Below, piece by piece: positions 1-5,592 of a stretch of 9,286 nt of DNA. Source of the DNA: Pirellulales bacterium (GTDB lineage: Bacteria > Planctomycetota > Planctomycetia > Pirellulales > JALHPA01). Numbering within the stretch: position 1 is the first letter of the stretch; every line of letters starts with the position of its first letter. The DNA is taken from the NCBI GenBank assembly GCA_022842745.1, contig JALHPA010000064.1, forward strand, positions 1 to 9,286, written 5' to 3'. Made by a program: the position numbers and the translations under genes. The notes beneath the pieces are model-generated. The model saw only the letters and a list, made by a program, of their open reading frames with translations, did no database searches and was not told the DNA's origin.

Positions 1-2
1 AA

Positions 3-806
3 CCGGTCCTTGCCCTCGCCCTGGGAGACTGGGATGCCAGCGAGTTCCGGCCCGTTCAGGACTGGCTAGCACGGCACTGCCAGCTTCACACGGCGCATGC
101 CCTCGCCGATGGTCTCGCGTTCCTCAAACGTCCCTCTCGCCTGCCCCGAATCGTCGTCCTGGCCCAGAACCGTCCCGGCCAATGTGCTCCGTCATTCCTC
201 CAGGCATTGCAAGCCGCCGATCCGCTGGCGCCCCTTCTCGGGCTGCTCGGTCCCTGGTGCGAGGGGGAAACCCGCAATGGCCACCCCTGGCCAGGCCTGT
301 GGCGCGTTCCCTGGCACGATTTCATCCCCCGCCTGACCCCGGAACTGCCGCGCCTTCGCTTGGGCCTTCCTCTCTCCTGGGGCGCTTGGCGGTTCGGCAA
401 CGAGGAGGAGTTCTCACCCCACGCGCTAGCGGATCCCCGTCCCGCTCCGCCGCAACTGCAATTAGACCCCGTACTCGTGGTCGCCCACCCAGCGGTCGCC
501 GACGGCATTTTGGCCGCTTGTAAGTCTCTCGGCCGTCCCGCCATCGCCCTCCGCGATCCCCATGCCCTCGCGGGCGGGAGCTTCTCCGCCGGAGTCGTCG
601 ACTGCCCTCGCTCCTTACCCGATGCCTCCCCCGCCCTGCAGGTCGTCCGACGGCTTTGCTCCCAGCAACCGGTCCTGGCGCTGGTCGGATTTCCCCGGCC
701 AGAAGACGCCCCCCTCGCCCGGTCCCTCAACCTCCGCCTGATCGCCAAACCGTTCCACCTCGACCACTTTCTCGCTCAACTCTCCTCGCTTCCGATCGGC
801 GACTGA
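3..806 (+). CDS. Hypothetical protein with degenerate receiver-like domains, 5' end outside window
   Basis: The frame is open from the left edge to TGA at 804-806 and gives 267 residues with no start in view, so the N-terminus is missing. The visible protein has two similar halves. The first begins with a hydrophobic beta-strand-like stretch (VLALALGDWD) and continues to a second strand (RIVVLAQN). The second half starts around DPVLVVAHPAVADGILAAC and ends with LIAKPFHLDHFLAQL. The Lys-Pro near the end resembles the conserved KP of response-regulator receivers. I do not see a clear phospho-acceptor Asp with its acidic pocket, so this is at best a pseudo-receiver pair. Trp-rich segments between the halves (WPGLWRVPWHDF) are unusual. 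Its last 31 bp overlap the convergent 776-1534 gene. The fold call is inference; the reading frame is well supported by codon bias. Confidence 0.72.
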   Translation, partial: PVLALALGDWDASEFRPVQDWLARHCQLHTAHALADGLAFLKRPSRLPRIVVLAQNRPGQCAPSFLQALQAADPLAPLLGLLGPWCEGETRNGHPWPGLWRVPWHDFIPRLTPELPRLRLGLPLSWGAWRFGNEEEFSPHALADPRPAPPQLQLDPVLVVAHPAVADGILAACKSLGRPAIALRDPHALAGGSFSAGVVDCPRSLPDASPALQVVRRLCSQQPVLALVGFPRPEDAPLARSLNLRLIAKPFHLDHFLAQLSSLPIGD

Positions 807-1534
807 TCTCCATCCCCAAAGAGCTCCATCCGCACAATCTCCCGCCGCCAGCCAGGTTCGTGAACCGCCCAGGCATCGACTCGCGGCGGCCCCAGCCACC
901 GGACGTCGCAGCCTTCGGCCGCGCACTTCGCCCGGCAGCTTAACTCGCGAGACGTCGCGGACGCCGCGCCGTTCCGCGCGTTCGACCGTCGAAACGTGCA
1001 TCGCCCCCCATCGAACACCGAGATCACCATCGGCGTCGCTCCATCCAGCATTCGCCGACCGATCAACTCGTGGCTCGCCGTCCGATACCGCTCCTTGAGT
1101 TGGTGCAAATCCCAGTCGCACGTTGCACAATCCCGCTCAAACCATGCCGTCGGCAGGAGCAGCCGCGCTGCGAAGACGTTCGCCAGCCATTCGCGCGTCG
1201 CGGCTTCCAGGTCGGCCGCCGCCGCGCCGATCGCCTCGCATACCTGCCACGCGTGATCCTCCCCCAGCTCGTGCGCGACCGCCCATGCGCAGCGCTCCGG
1301 CCGCGGATCGGAACGTATGAAGATCGTTCCGCGCCGTCCCCCCACGCGCACCGCATCCTTGACCAGCCGCGCCCTTCCCCCCTGCCGATCGTCCCGCGCC
1401 ACCGTCAGCCCCACCCGCTCCGCCACCAGCACCGGGTCGACCGGCGGCCGGGCTACCGCCGCCTCGCGCAGCAACCTCCGCACCACCGCATCCAATCCTG
1501 CCGCCACCTGCTCGCCGGGAATGTCGGATACCAT
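776..1534 (-). CDS. Stand-alone ImmA/IrrE (DUF955)-like putative metallopeptidase
   Basis: This is a 252-residue protein. The family consists of zinc peptidases that cleave or inactivate repressors, for example ImmA on ICEBs1 and IrrE in Deinococcus. Visible marks are a helix with AVAHELGEDHAW (H88, E89), then EWLANVFAARLLLP (E115, N119), the usual second family signature, and a C-terminal beta-like block MVISVFDGGRCTFRRSN near 169-185. The canonical HExxH reads HELGE here, so the second histidine is Glu; H94 lies two residues further on. Either the protein uses a variant metal site or it is non-catalytic. I chose ATG 1534 because GGAGG lies 5 nt upstream on the minus strand; an in-frame extension to 1639 would translate through the palindromic tract and looks artificial. 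No HTH-XRE partner gene is adjacent, although such pairs are common. The 3' end overlaps the convergent gene ending at 806. Confidence 0.82.
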   Translation of the reverse strand: MVSDIPGEQVAAGLDAVVRRLLREAAVARPPVDPVLVAERVGLTVARDDRQGGRARLVKDAVRVGGRRGTIFIRSDPRPERCAWAVAHELGEDHAWQVCEAIGAAAADLEAATREWLANVFAARLLLPTAWFERDCATCDWDLHQLKERYRTASHELIGRRMLDGATPMVISVFDGGRCTFRRSNARNGAASATSRELSCRAKCAAEGCDVRWLGPPRVDAWAVHEPGWRREIVRMELFGDGDQSPIGSEES

Positions 1535-1540
1535 CTTGGC

Positions 1541-1546
1541 CTCCAG
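1541..1546 (-). promoter_or_regulatory. Shine-Dalgarno site that fixes the start of the 776-1534 gene
   Basis: On the minus strand CTGGAGG is followed by CCAAG and ATG. This is one of the stronger ribosome sites in the window and argues for the 252-residue form over the longer reading frame. Confidence 0.7.
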
Positions 1547-1551
1547 ATTCA

Positions 1552-1575
1552 GTACATATACGTATGTATACATAC
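1552..1575. promoter_or_regulatory. Palindromic alternating purine/pyrimidine tract, probable operator
   Basis: All 24 bases alternate purine and pyrimidine. Inside is the perfect 14-bp palindrome GTATGTATACATAC at 1562-1575, overlapped by a 20-bp imperfect dyad at 1552-1571 with 8 of 10 matching positions per arm. The two dyad centres are 7 bp apart. The tract lies 18-41 bp upstream of the start codon of the 776-1534 gene and is strikingly AT-rich against its GC-rich surroundings. A dyad of this size next to a repressor-peptidase-like gene suggests binding by a small dimeric HTH regulator and control of that gene. A TATACA hexamer within it could be a -10, but no matching -35 is convincing. 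The binding protein is unknown. Confidence 0.5.
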
Positions 1576-1653
1576 CCGACGGCCAATCCGCTAGCGGTCG
1601 ATCCCGTTTCCTCCTCGAAACGGTCCCCTCCCATCCCAACAGGCGTCTCCCAT

Positions 1654-1666
1654 TCTCAAAATGAGA
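1654..1666. promoter_or_regulatory. Dyad site 1, TCTCA-N3-TGAGA, candidate activator (enhancer) site
   Basis: This is a perfect 5-bp-arm dyad with an AAA spacer, centred on 1660. Together with 1697-1707 it makes a pair with centres 42 bp apart, four helical turns, so both lie on the same DNA face. Relative to the proposed start site at about 1898 it sits near -238, within the range used by enhancer-binding proteins acting on sigma-54 promoters. The link to that promoter is inference. Confidence 0.45.
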
Positions 1667-1696
1667 GTGCTAGTGCCACCGATCGCTGCCAACAGC

Positions 1697-1707
1697 CTCA
1701 TTTTGAG
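1697..1707. promoter_or_regulatory. Dyad site 2, CTCA-N3-TGAG, candidate activator (enhancer) site
   Basis: Same arms as site 1 but with a TTT spacer, centred on 1702, near -196 to the proposed start site. With its flank, CTCATTTTGAGA is the exact reverse complement of 12 bases of site 1, so the two sites also form a 12-bp inverted repeat with a 31-bp spacer. In RNA this could pair, but the phasing and internal dyads favour protein binding to DNA. Confidence 0.45.
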
Positions 1708-1708
1708 A

Positions 1709-1870
1709 CAGCAACTAAATCGCCGCAGTGGTTTTCACCACAGTGTGTGCTTATGCCCTGCGGAAAGGCGCACAAAGCATCGGCGGGAAAAATCTTCAAA
1801 CTCTCGTAAACCATTACAGCAAAACGAATTACAAAGTGAATTCCGAGCGAGTGCATAGACTTTTCCTCGA
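1709..1870. other. Non-coding spacer between dyad sites and sigma-54 element
   Basis: This stretch is markedly more AT-rich than its surroundings, with no plausible coding frame: the open frames here have no ribosome site and no recognisable product. It holds a further small dyad, GTGGT-TTTC-ACCAC at 1728-1741. I see no clear IHF consensus. Its role could be as the flexible DNA between activator sites and promoter. Confidence 0.35.
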
Positions 1871-1871
1871 T

Positions 1872-1887
1872 TGGCCCCCCGATTGCT
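1872..1887 (+). promoter_or_regulatory. rpoN-dependent promoter: Sigma-54 (RpoN) type -24/-12 promoter element
   Basis: The bases read TGGC, then CCCCCGA, then TTGCT, preceded by another T. The sigma-54 consensus is TGGCAC-N5-TTGCW, and here only the A at position five is replaced, by C. The invariant GG (1873-1874) and GC (1885-1886) are separated by the required 10 bp. Transcription would start near 1898 and run rightward. No protein gene on that strand follows, but a hairpin-rich segment with a terminator does. Known: such promoters need an AAA+ activator bound upstream, which fits the two dyads. The match is by eye and untested. Confidence 0.5.
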
Positions 1888-1897
1888 CTATGGGGAT

Positions 1898-2028
1898 GGC
1901 GTTGGTGCTCACCAACAAATCAATCGATGGCCCGCGGGGTCTCTGACGTAGTTCAGCCGGATGGTTGCCTTGCCCCTGACCGTCCAGCTCTGCCAACTGA
2001 TGTTGGCGCGTCAGGGACCCTGTTTTTT
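1898..2028 (+). ncRNA. Candidate sigma-54-dependent small RNA of about 131 nt
   Basis: The segment lies between a sigma-54 type element (1872-1887) and a rightward intrinsic terminator, in a region without a convincing protein gene. Its proposed 5' end carries the hairpin GTTGGT-GCTC-ACCAAC (1901-1916). The 3' end has an inner hairpin GCCAAC-TGAT-GTTGGC (1992-2007) enclosed by CCCTGAC (1974-1980) pairing with GTCAGGG (2010-2016), then six T at 2023-2028. A second upstream copy of the 5' arm, GTCTCTGAC at 1939-1947, can pair with GTCAGGGAC (2010-2018) over 9 bp with one G-U, giving a possible alternative fold. All + strand genes to the left end at 806, so the terminator needs a transcript of its own. 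I do not recognise a known RNA family; tRNA, SRP RNA and tmRNA signatures are absent. Expression is unproven. Confidence 0.45.
1974..2028 (+). terminator. Rho-independent terminator with nested stem and T6
   Basis: A 6-bp hairpin (1992-1997 with 2002-2007, TGAT loop) sits inside a 7-bp outer stem (1974-1980 with 2010-2016). A short alternative stem CAGG-GAC-CCTG (2012-2022) directly abuts the run of six T at 2023-2028. The T run is only on the + strand side; no A run precedes the structure, so it does not serve the leftward thioesterase gene ending at 2105. Confidence 0.55.
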
Positions 2029-2104
2029 ATTGCGCTCCAGTTCTTGGCGCACTCACGTCCCCTTGGCCGCGGGCGGCTCAGCCATCTAACCATCCCCGCG
2101 GTGT

Positions 2105-2506
2105 CTACCCGCGGTCGCTCTTCCGTTGCAACCGCCGCTTGAATCGCTCCAAGTCCACGATCGCCCGCACGTGCGTCCCTTGCGCGATCAATTCCACCTC
2201 GTCGCGCGCTTCGATCGTCAGCGTCACCATGTTCCCTTGAACGTCCACCACCTCCGCGCTTCCCACCACGGTCATCCCCGCCGGTGTGGGCGCCAGGTGC
2301 TTGAACTCGAATCCATACCCTACCGACGCCTCCCCCTCGTCCAAGTGCGGGATCAATAGCTCCGCCGCCGCGGTTTCCATCACGCATAGCATCCACGGCG
2401 TCGCGAACACCGGCGGCCCCCCCTCCATGATGGCGCTCAGCAAGTTCTGGCTCACCACCCGGTGCCGCGCCTCCTGCCGAATCCCCTTAACCAGGCTCGC
2501 TTTCAT
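2105..2506 (-). CDS. FlK-like hotdog-fold acyl-CoA thioesterase
   Basis: The 133-residue protein matches the single-domain hotdog thioesterases related to fluoroacetyl-CoA thioesterase FlK. The segment ATPWMLCVMETAA gives T36 and E44, and HLAPTP gives H70. These have the same spacing (8 and 26 residues) as the T42-E50-H76 set known for FlK. GTHVRAIVDLERF is the usual C-terminal strand. Family members hydrolyse small acyl-CoA thioesters in the cytoplasm; the true substrate here cannot be read from sequence, and fluoroacetate detoxification should not be assumed. Start ATG 2506 has AAGGAG 9 nt upstream. It follows fmt by 77 bp on the same strand, so it may be the last gene of a def-fmt operon or have its own promoter. 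No T-run terminator is visible after its stop. Confidence 0.88.
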   Translation of the reverse strand: MKASLVKGIRQEARHRVVSQNLLSAIMEGGPPVFATPWMLCVMETAAAELLIPHLDEGEASVGYGFEFKHLAPTPAGMTVVGSAEVVDVQGNMVTLTIEARDEVELIAQGTHVRAIVDLERFKRRLQRKSDRG

Positions 2507-2583
2507 CGCTGATAACTCCTTGCTTGCGCTTGATCCTCAATGGACCGCCTGCCGCGCGCCTCCGGCGGAACCCATCCCCCCGG

Positions 2584-3681
2584 CTACGCGAATCGGTCCC
2601 CCACCTTTACCGGCCGGCCGCGCAGATATTCAGCCGTCGCCATCGGCCTCCGTCCCGCCGGCTGTACCTGCAGCGGCAAGATCGCCCCGGAACCGCAAAT
2701 AATCGTCAGGTTGCCGCCATCCGCGGAGATCACCATCCCCGGTGCAGGACGCGCCTCCCCCGGCCCCAGTGCCACCCGCACTCCCTCCTCGTCCGCTACC
2801 GCCACCTGCTCCAGGATCAGCCGCTCCGGCTCGCCTCCCTCCCCCGGGTGCAAAAAAGTGTACGTCGTCGGCCACGGTTGAAAGGCCCGCACCTGGTCGA
2901 AGATCTGCCGCGCCGTCCGTCGCCAATCGACCAGGCCATCCTGTTTCTTCAGTCGCGGCGCTCGGCTTGCCAACCGCGCGTCTTGCGGCGTTCCATCCGC
3001 TTCCTTTCCCGCCAACAGTAGTTCGATCGCCTGCTCCACCGCCTCAGCGCCCATCCGGGCCAGCCGCGGTTCCAGTTCGGCCGCGGTTTCCTTGGGGCCA
3101 ATCGGCGTCCGCGACTGCGCCAAACAGGGACCCGCGTCCAGACTGCTGGTCATCCGGATCACGCTCACTCCTGTCTCCGTCTCTCCCCGATAGATCGCCC
3201 ATTGAATCGGCGCCGCCCCCCGATACGCCGGCAACAACGAACCATGCAAGTTGATCCCCCCCCAAGGCGCGATCGCCAGCGTCTCCCGCGACAGAATCTG
3301 CCCATAATCGCACACCACGAACAGCTCCGCGGCAAATTCCCGCAGGCGGATCTGCGCGTCCTCGGAATTAACGTCCTCCGGCGCAACGATCGGCAAGTTC
3401 CGTCGCTCGGCAATCTCCTTAGGCGCCGCCTCGGCGGCCGGCGACCCTCGTCCGGATGCTGGCGTTTTCCGCCCGGCCGCGCCCCGCTCCGGCCGAGTGA
3501 CCAAACCCAAAACCGAGTACTTCCCTGGCGCGTTCAAAAGCGCCTCGAACGTCGGCCCGGCAAACGGACCGGTCCCCATCAACAATATGCGCACCGGCCC
3601 ATCCCAGACGCGTCCTCCCCCCGCCGCCGCCGTCGGATCGCTCCCGCGCTGCTCCGCGTTGTGCGGTTCCGGCTCCGCCAT
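2584..3681 (-). CDS. fmt: Methionyl-tRNA formyltransferase
   Basis: Transfers a formyl group from 10-formyl-tetrahydrofolate to Met-tRNA(fMet) for translation initiation, in the cytoplasm. The 365-residue protein has an N-terminal Rossmann-type formyltransferase domain (about 30-210) with NLHGSLLPAYRGAAPIQ (N144, H146) and SSLDAGP (D182), equivalent to the N106-H108-D144 catalytic set of the E. coli enzyme. The C-terminal tRNA-binding domain starts near APRLKKQDGLVDW (241-253) and ends with RGRPVKVGDRF. Compared with E. coli Fmt (about 315 aa) it has roughly 28 extra N-terminal residues of low complexity before VRILLMGTGPF and an enlarged loop at 65-90. Start ATG 3681 is backed by AGGAGG that overlaps the def stop codon, so the two are translated as a unit. 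The next in-frame ATG (residue 35) would cut the first beta strand. Confidence 0.96.
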   Translation of the reverse strand: MAEPEPHNAEQRGSDPTAAAGGGRVWDGPVRILLMGTGPFAGPTFEALLNAPGKYSVLGLVTRPERGAAGRKTPASGRGSPAAEAAPKEIAERRNLPIVAPEDVNSEDAQIRLREFAAELFVVCDYGQILSRETLAIAPWGGINLHGSLLPAYRGAAPIQWAIYRGETETGVSVIRMTSSLDAGPCLAQSRTPIGPKETAAELEPRLARMGAEAVEQAIELLLAGKEADGTPQDARLASRAPRLKKQDGLVDWRRTARQIFDQVRAFQPWPTTYTFLHPGEGGEPERLILEQVAVADEEGVRVALGPGEARPAPGMVISADGGNLTIICGSGAILPLQVQPAGRRPMATAEYLRGRPVKVGDRFA

Positions 3682-3694
3682 TCCCCCCCCTCCT
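3682..3694 (-). promoter_or_regulatory. fmt ribosome site with G8 tract in the def-fmt junction
   Basis: On the minus strand the def stop TAG runs into AGGAGG, and eight consecutive G (3690-3683) fill most of the gap to the fmt ATG. Only 11 nt separate the two genes. The anti-Shine-Dalgarno match thus overlaps the def stop, which suggests translational coupling; the G run makes the spacing prone to slippage. Confidence 0.65.
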
Positions 3695-4277
3695 AAGTCC
3701 GCAGCGATTCCAACTCGACAATCCGCGCGGCAATCGCGTCTTCCGACGGCATTTCTCCCCGCTCCCGCTGGCTAGCAAACTGGATCTCGAACTCCTCGAT
3801 CGCCGGTTTCGCCGCCAGCGCCCCCGTGGTGTTCAACCGGTCGATGAACAGCCGCCCATCCAAGTGGTCGATCTCATGCTGCACCACTCGCGCAAACAGA
3901 TCGTCCAATTCCAAATGAATCGGTTTCCCCTCCAGCGAATACGCGTCCAGCACCACCTCCGCCGGCCGTTTCACTTGACCATACAGCCCAGGCAGGCTCA
4001 AACATCCCTCCTCCGCCTCCGACAGCCCTTTCCGCCGGCTCAAGACCGGGTTGACCAGCACCAGTTCCTCCCCCTTCTGCGGATCCCCCTTCAAGTTCAC
4101 GATAAACAGTCGGTAGGGCAAATCGACCTGGTTCGCCGCCAGTCCGATGCCGTTGTGCTGATACATCAGGGCGAACATCTCTCCCACCAAACTGCGCAGC
4201 CCGGCGTCGATTTTCTTCAGCGGCTTCGATACATGCCGCAGTGTCGGGTGCGGATACTGAATGATCTCAAGCGGCAT
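3693..4277 (-). CDS. def: Peptide deformylase
   Basis: Removes the formyl group from the N-terminal methionine of nascent proteins, so it undoes the reaction product of Fmt encoded just downstream. All three family motifs are present in the 194 residues: GIGLAANQ (43-50), EEGCLSLPG with the metal ligand C92, and QHEIDHLDG with H134, E135 and H138. The C-terminal extension after 150 (acidic, helical, ending in AARIVELESLRT) is longer than in the 169-residue E. coli protein. Start ATG 4277 has only a weak upstream purine stretch; it is chosen because MPLEIIQYPHPTLR is the normal family N-terminus. It is the first gene of the leftward def-fmt cluster; no strong promoter is evident in 4278-4380. 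Confidence 0.97.
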   Translation of the reverse strand: MPLEIIQYPHPTLRHVSKPLKKIDAGLRSLVGEMFALMYQHNGIGLAANQVDLPYRLFIVNLKGDPQKGEELVLVNPVLSRRKGLSEAEEGCLSLPGLYGQVKRPAEVVLDAYSLEGKPIHLELDDLFARVVQHEIDHLDGRLFIDRLNTTGALAAKPAIEEFEIQFASQRERGEMPSEDAIAARIVELESLRT

Positions 4278-4578
4278 GGAAGCTCAACGTCATCGCTCAA
4301 TAAGACAACCTGGAATCAGCCAGCGCGCGTACTTTTTCGCTGAACCATGTAATCTATCCCAACCCGACCGTTAGAATAAGTGCCTTCCGCTTGCGTGCCG
4401 CTAACGGCCTCGGTCCCCTTCTCGCCGTCCCAGGTTGCCAATCGTTCCACTTGCCACTTGATCCGAACAGTTTGCCACGTGCCTACGGGATTGGCGCGGG
4501 CCCGTTTTCCGGCTATCTTCCGACAGAAGAAACAGCGCAAACGGTGATCTTCCACGGCGTTACGACAAGGCGAATTGC
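4278..4578. other. Divergent intergenic region between def and the methyltransferase
   Basis: About 300 bp separate the leftward def and rightward restriction-modification genes. Base composition shifts here from C-rich planctomycete style to a more balanced one, so a boundary of the inserted module may lie within it. I find no flanking direct repeat, tRNA gene or attachment site. A 79-codon minus-strand frame (4316-4555) begins at GTG without a ribosome site and has no recognisable product, so I do not call it. Confidence 0.4.
4491..4519 (+). promoter_or_regulatory. Possible sigma-70 promoter of the restriction-modification genes
   Basis: TTGGCG (4491-4496) and TATCTT (4514-4519) are separated by 17 bp, each matching 4 of 6 consensus bases. 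The start would lie near 4526, giving a leader of about 53 nt before the methyltransferase ATG. The match is only moderate and no other promoter for these genes is apparent. Confidence 0.3.
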
Positions 4579-5592
4579 ATGCTCACGCGTAACGCTCTGC
4601 GGACCGAATTGACTTGGATTCCGGCCATGGGTCTCGGCAGGTTTAAGCCCGCCTATAGCACTCCGCTGGGCGCGATGTTCCTGCAGGACTCGCTGGACAT
4701 ACTCCGATCGTTGCCTGGATGCAGCGTCGATCTTGTTCTGACATCGCCGCCGTTTGCCCTAACGCGCCAAAAGGAATACGGCAATGAGCCGATCGAGCGC
4801 TATCTGGAATGGTTCATGCCCTTTTGCCTTGAGATAAAGCGGGTGCTCAAGCCGTCCGGGAGCTTTGTTCTTGACATCGGCGGAGCTTGGTTGCCCGGCG
4901 TGCCGGTGCGCAGCATTTATCATTTCGAGTTGGCGGTGAAGCTGGCCCGAGAGTTTTGCCTTGCACAGGAGTTCTACTGGTACAACCCAGCGCGCCTGCC
5001 AACGCCAGCTGAATGGGTGACGGTGCGGCGCGTCCGCGTCAAAGACGCCGTTAACATGGTGTGGTGGTTTTCGAAGACAGAATGGCCCAAAGCGGACAAC
5101 CGGGCAGTGCTTCAGCCGTACAGCGACAGCATGAAGCACCTTATAGAGCACGGATATACCGCAAAGAAACGTCCGTCTGGTCACGAAATTTCGACGAAAT
5201 TTCAAAAGGACAACGGCGGCTCCATCCCGCCCAACCTGATCCAAATCGCGAACACGGAATCGAATAGTGAATACCTCCGCGAGTGCAAAAAACGCGGCAT
5301 AAAGCCACATCCGGCTCGCTACCCCGAATCGCTCGCCAAATTCTTCATCGATTTCCTAACCGACGAAGGTGATCTGATCGTCGATCCGTTCGCGGGAAGC
5401 AACGTGACCGGCGCGGTTTGCAACGCCGAAGCGCGCCGCTGGATCGCCGTCGAATTGGAGTCCAAGTATGTCGAGGGTTCTGCGATCCGCTTTGACATGA
5501 GCTTGTTCGACAATGTAGTGATGCGTACCGCAAGCAAAAAGACAAAAAAGTCTGATGGAAGGAATCGGCCTGAACATTTGCGGAGCAGGTGA
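4579..5592 (+). CDS. Type II N4-cytosine DNA methyltransferase, PvuII-like
   Basis: Transfers methyl from S-adenosylmethionine to cytosine N4 in its target and so protects host DNA from the partner nuclease. The 337 residues show the beta-class order: catalytic motif IV TSPPF at 55-59 first, SAM-binding motif I DPFAGSNVTG at 269-278 last, with the recognition region between. Several segments closely resemble my recollection of M.PvuII (CAGCTG): LVLTSPPFAL, EYGN, VWWFSKTEWPK, RPSGH, DNGGSIPPNL and HPARYP. So a PvuII-like specificity is possible but not proven. ATG 4579 has AAGG 8 nt upstream; ATG 4627 is an alternative start that would drop 16 residues and keep all motifs. Codon use is clearly less C-biased than in flanking genes, a sign of transfer. 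The stop overlaps the endonuclease start. Confidence 0.93.
   Translation: MLTRNALRTELTWIPAMGLGRFKPAYSTPLGAMFLQDSLDILRSLPGCSVDLVLTSPPFALTRQKEYGNEPIERYLEWFMPFCLEIKRVLKPSGSFVLDIGGAWLPGVPVRSIYHFELAVKLAREFCLAQEFYWYNPARLPTPAEWVTVRRVRVKDAVNMVWWFSKTEWPKADNRAVLQPYSDSMKHLIEHGYTAKKRPSGHEISTKFQKDNGGSIPPNLIQIANTESNSEYLRECKKRGIKPHPARYPESLAKFFIDFLTDEGDLIVDPFAGSNVTGAVCNAEARRWIAVELESKYVEGSAIRFDMSLFDNVVMRTASKKTKKSDGRNRPEHLRSR

Noticed and set aside
1535..1639. Longer ImmA-like protein starting at 1639
   Set aside because: Would translate the palindromic tract; the ATG at 1534 has GGAGG 5 nt upstream and the family N-terminus begins there.
1661..1946. Overlapping + strand small open frames in the region right of the ImmA-like gene
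   Set aside because: No ribosome sites, no family signature, and the frames run across the dyad sites and sigma-54 element; better explained as non-coding regulatory DNA.
1941..2016. tRNA-like start (GTAGTTCAGCCGG resembles a D-arm)
   Set aside because: No matching D stem, anticodon stem, T-loop GTTCRA sequence or 7-bp acceptor stem could be found.
1974..2028. Terminator of the leftward thioesterase gene
   Set aside because: For leftward transcription a T run would have to appear as A residues just left of the stem on the + strand; there are none.
4316..4555. 79-codon minus-strand frame upstream of the methyltransferase gene
   Set aside because: Starts with GTG and has no ribosome site, covers the probable promoter region, and encodes nothing recognisable; codon pattern is not distinctive.
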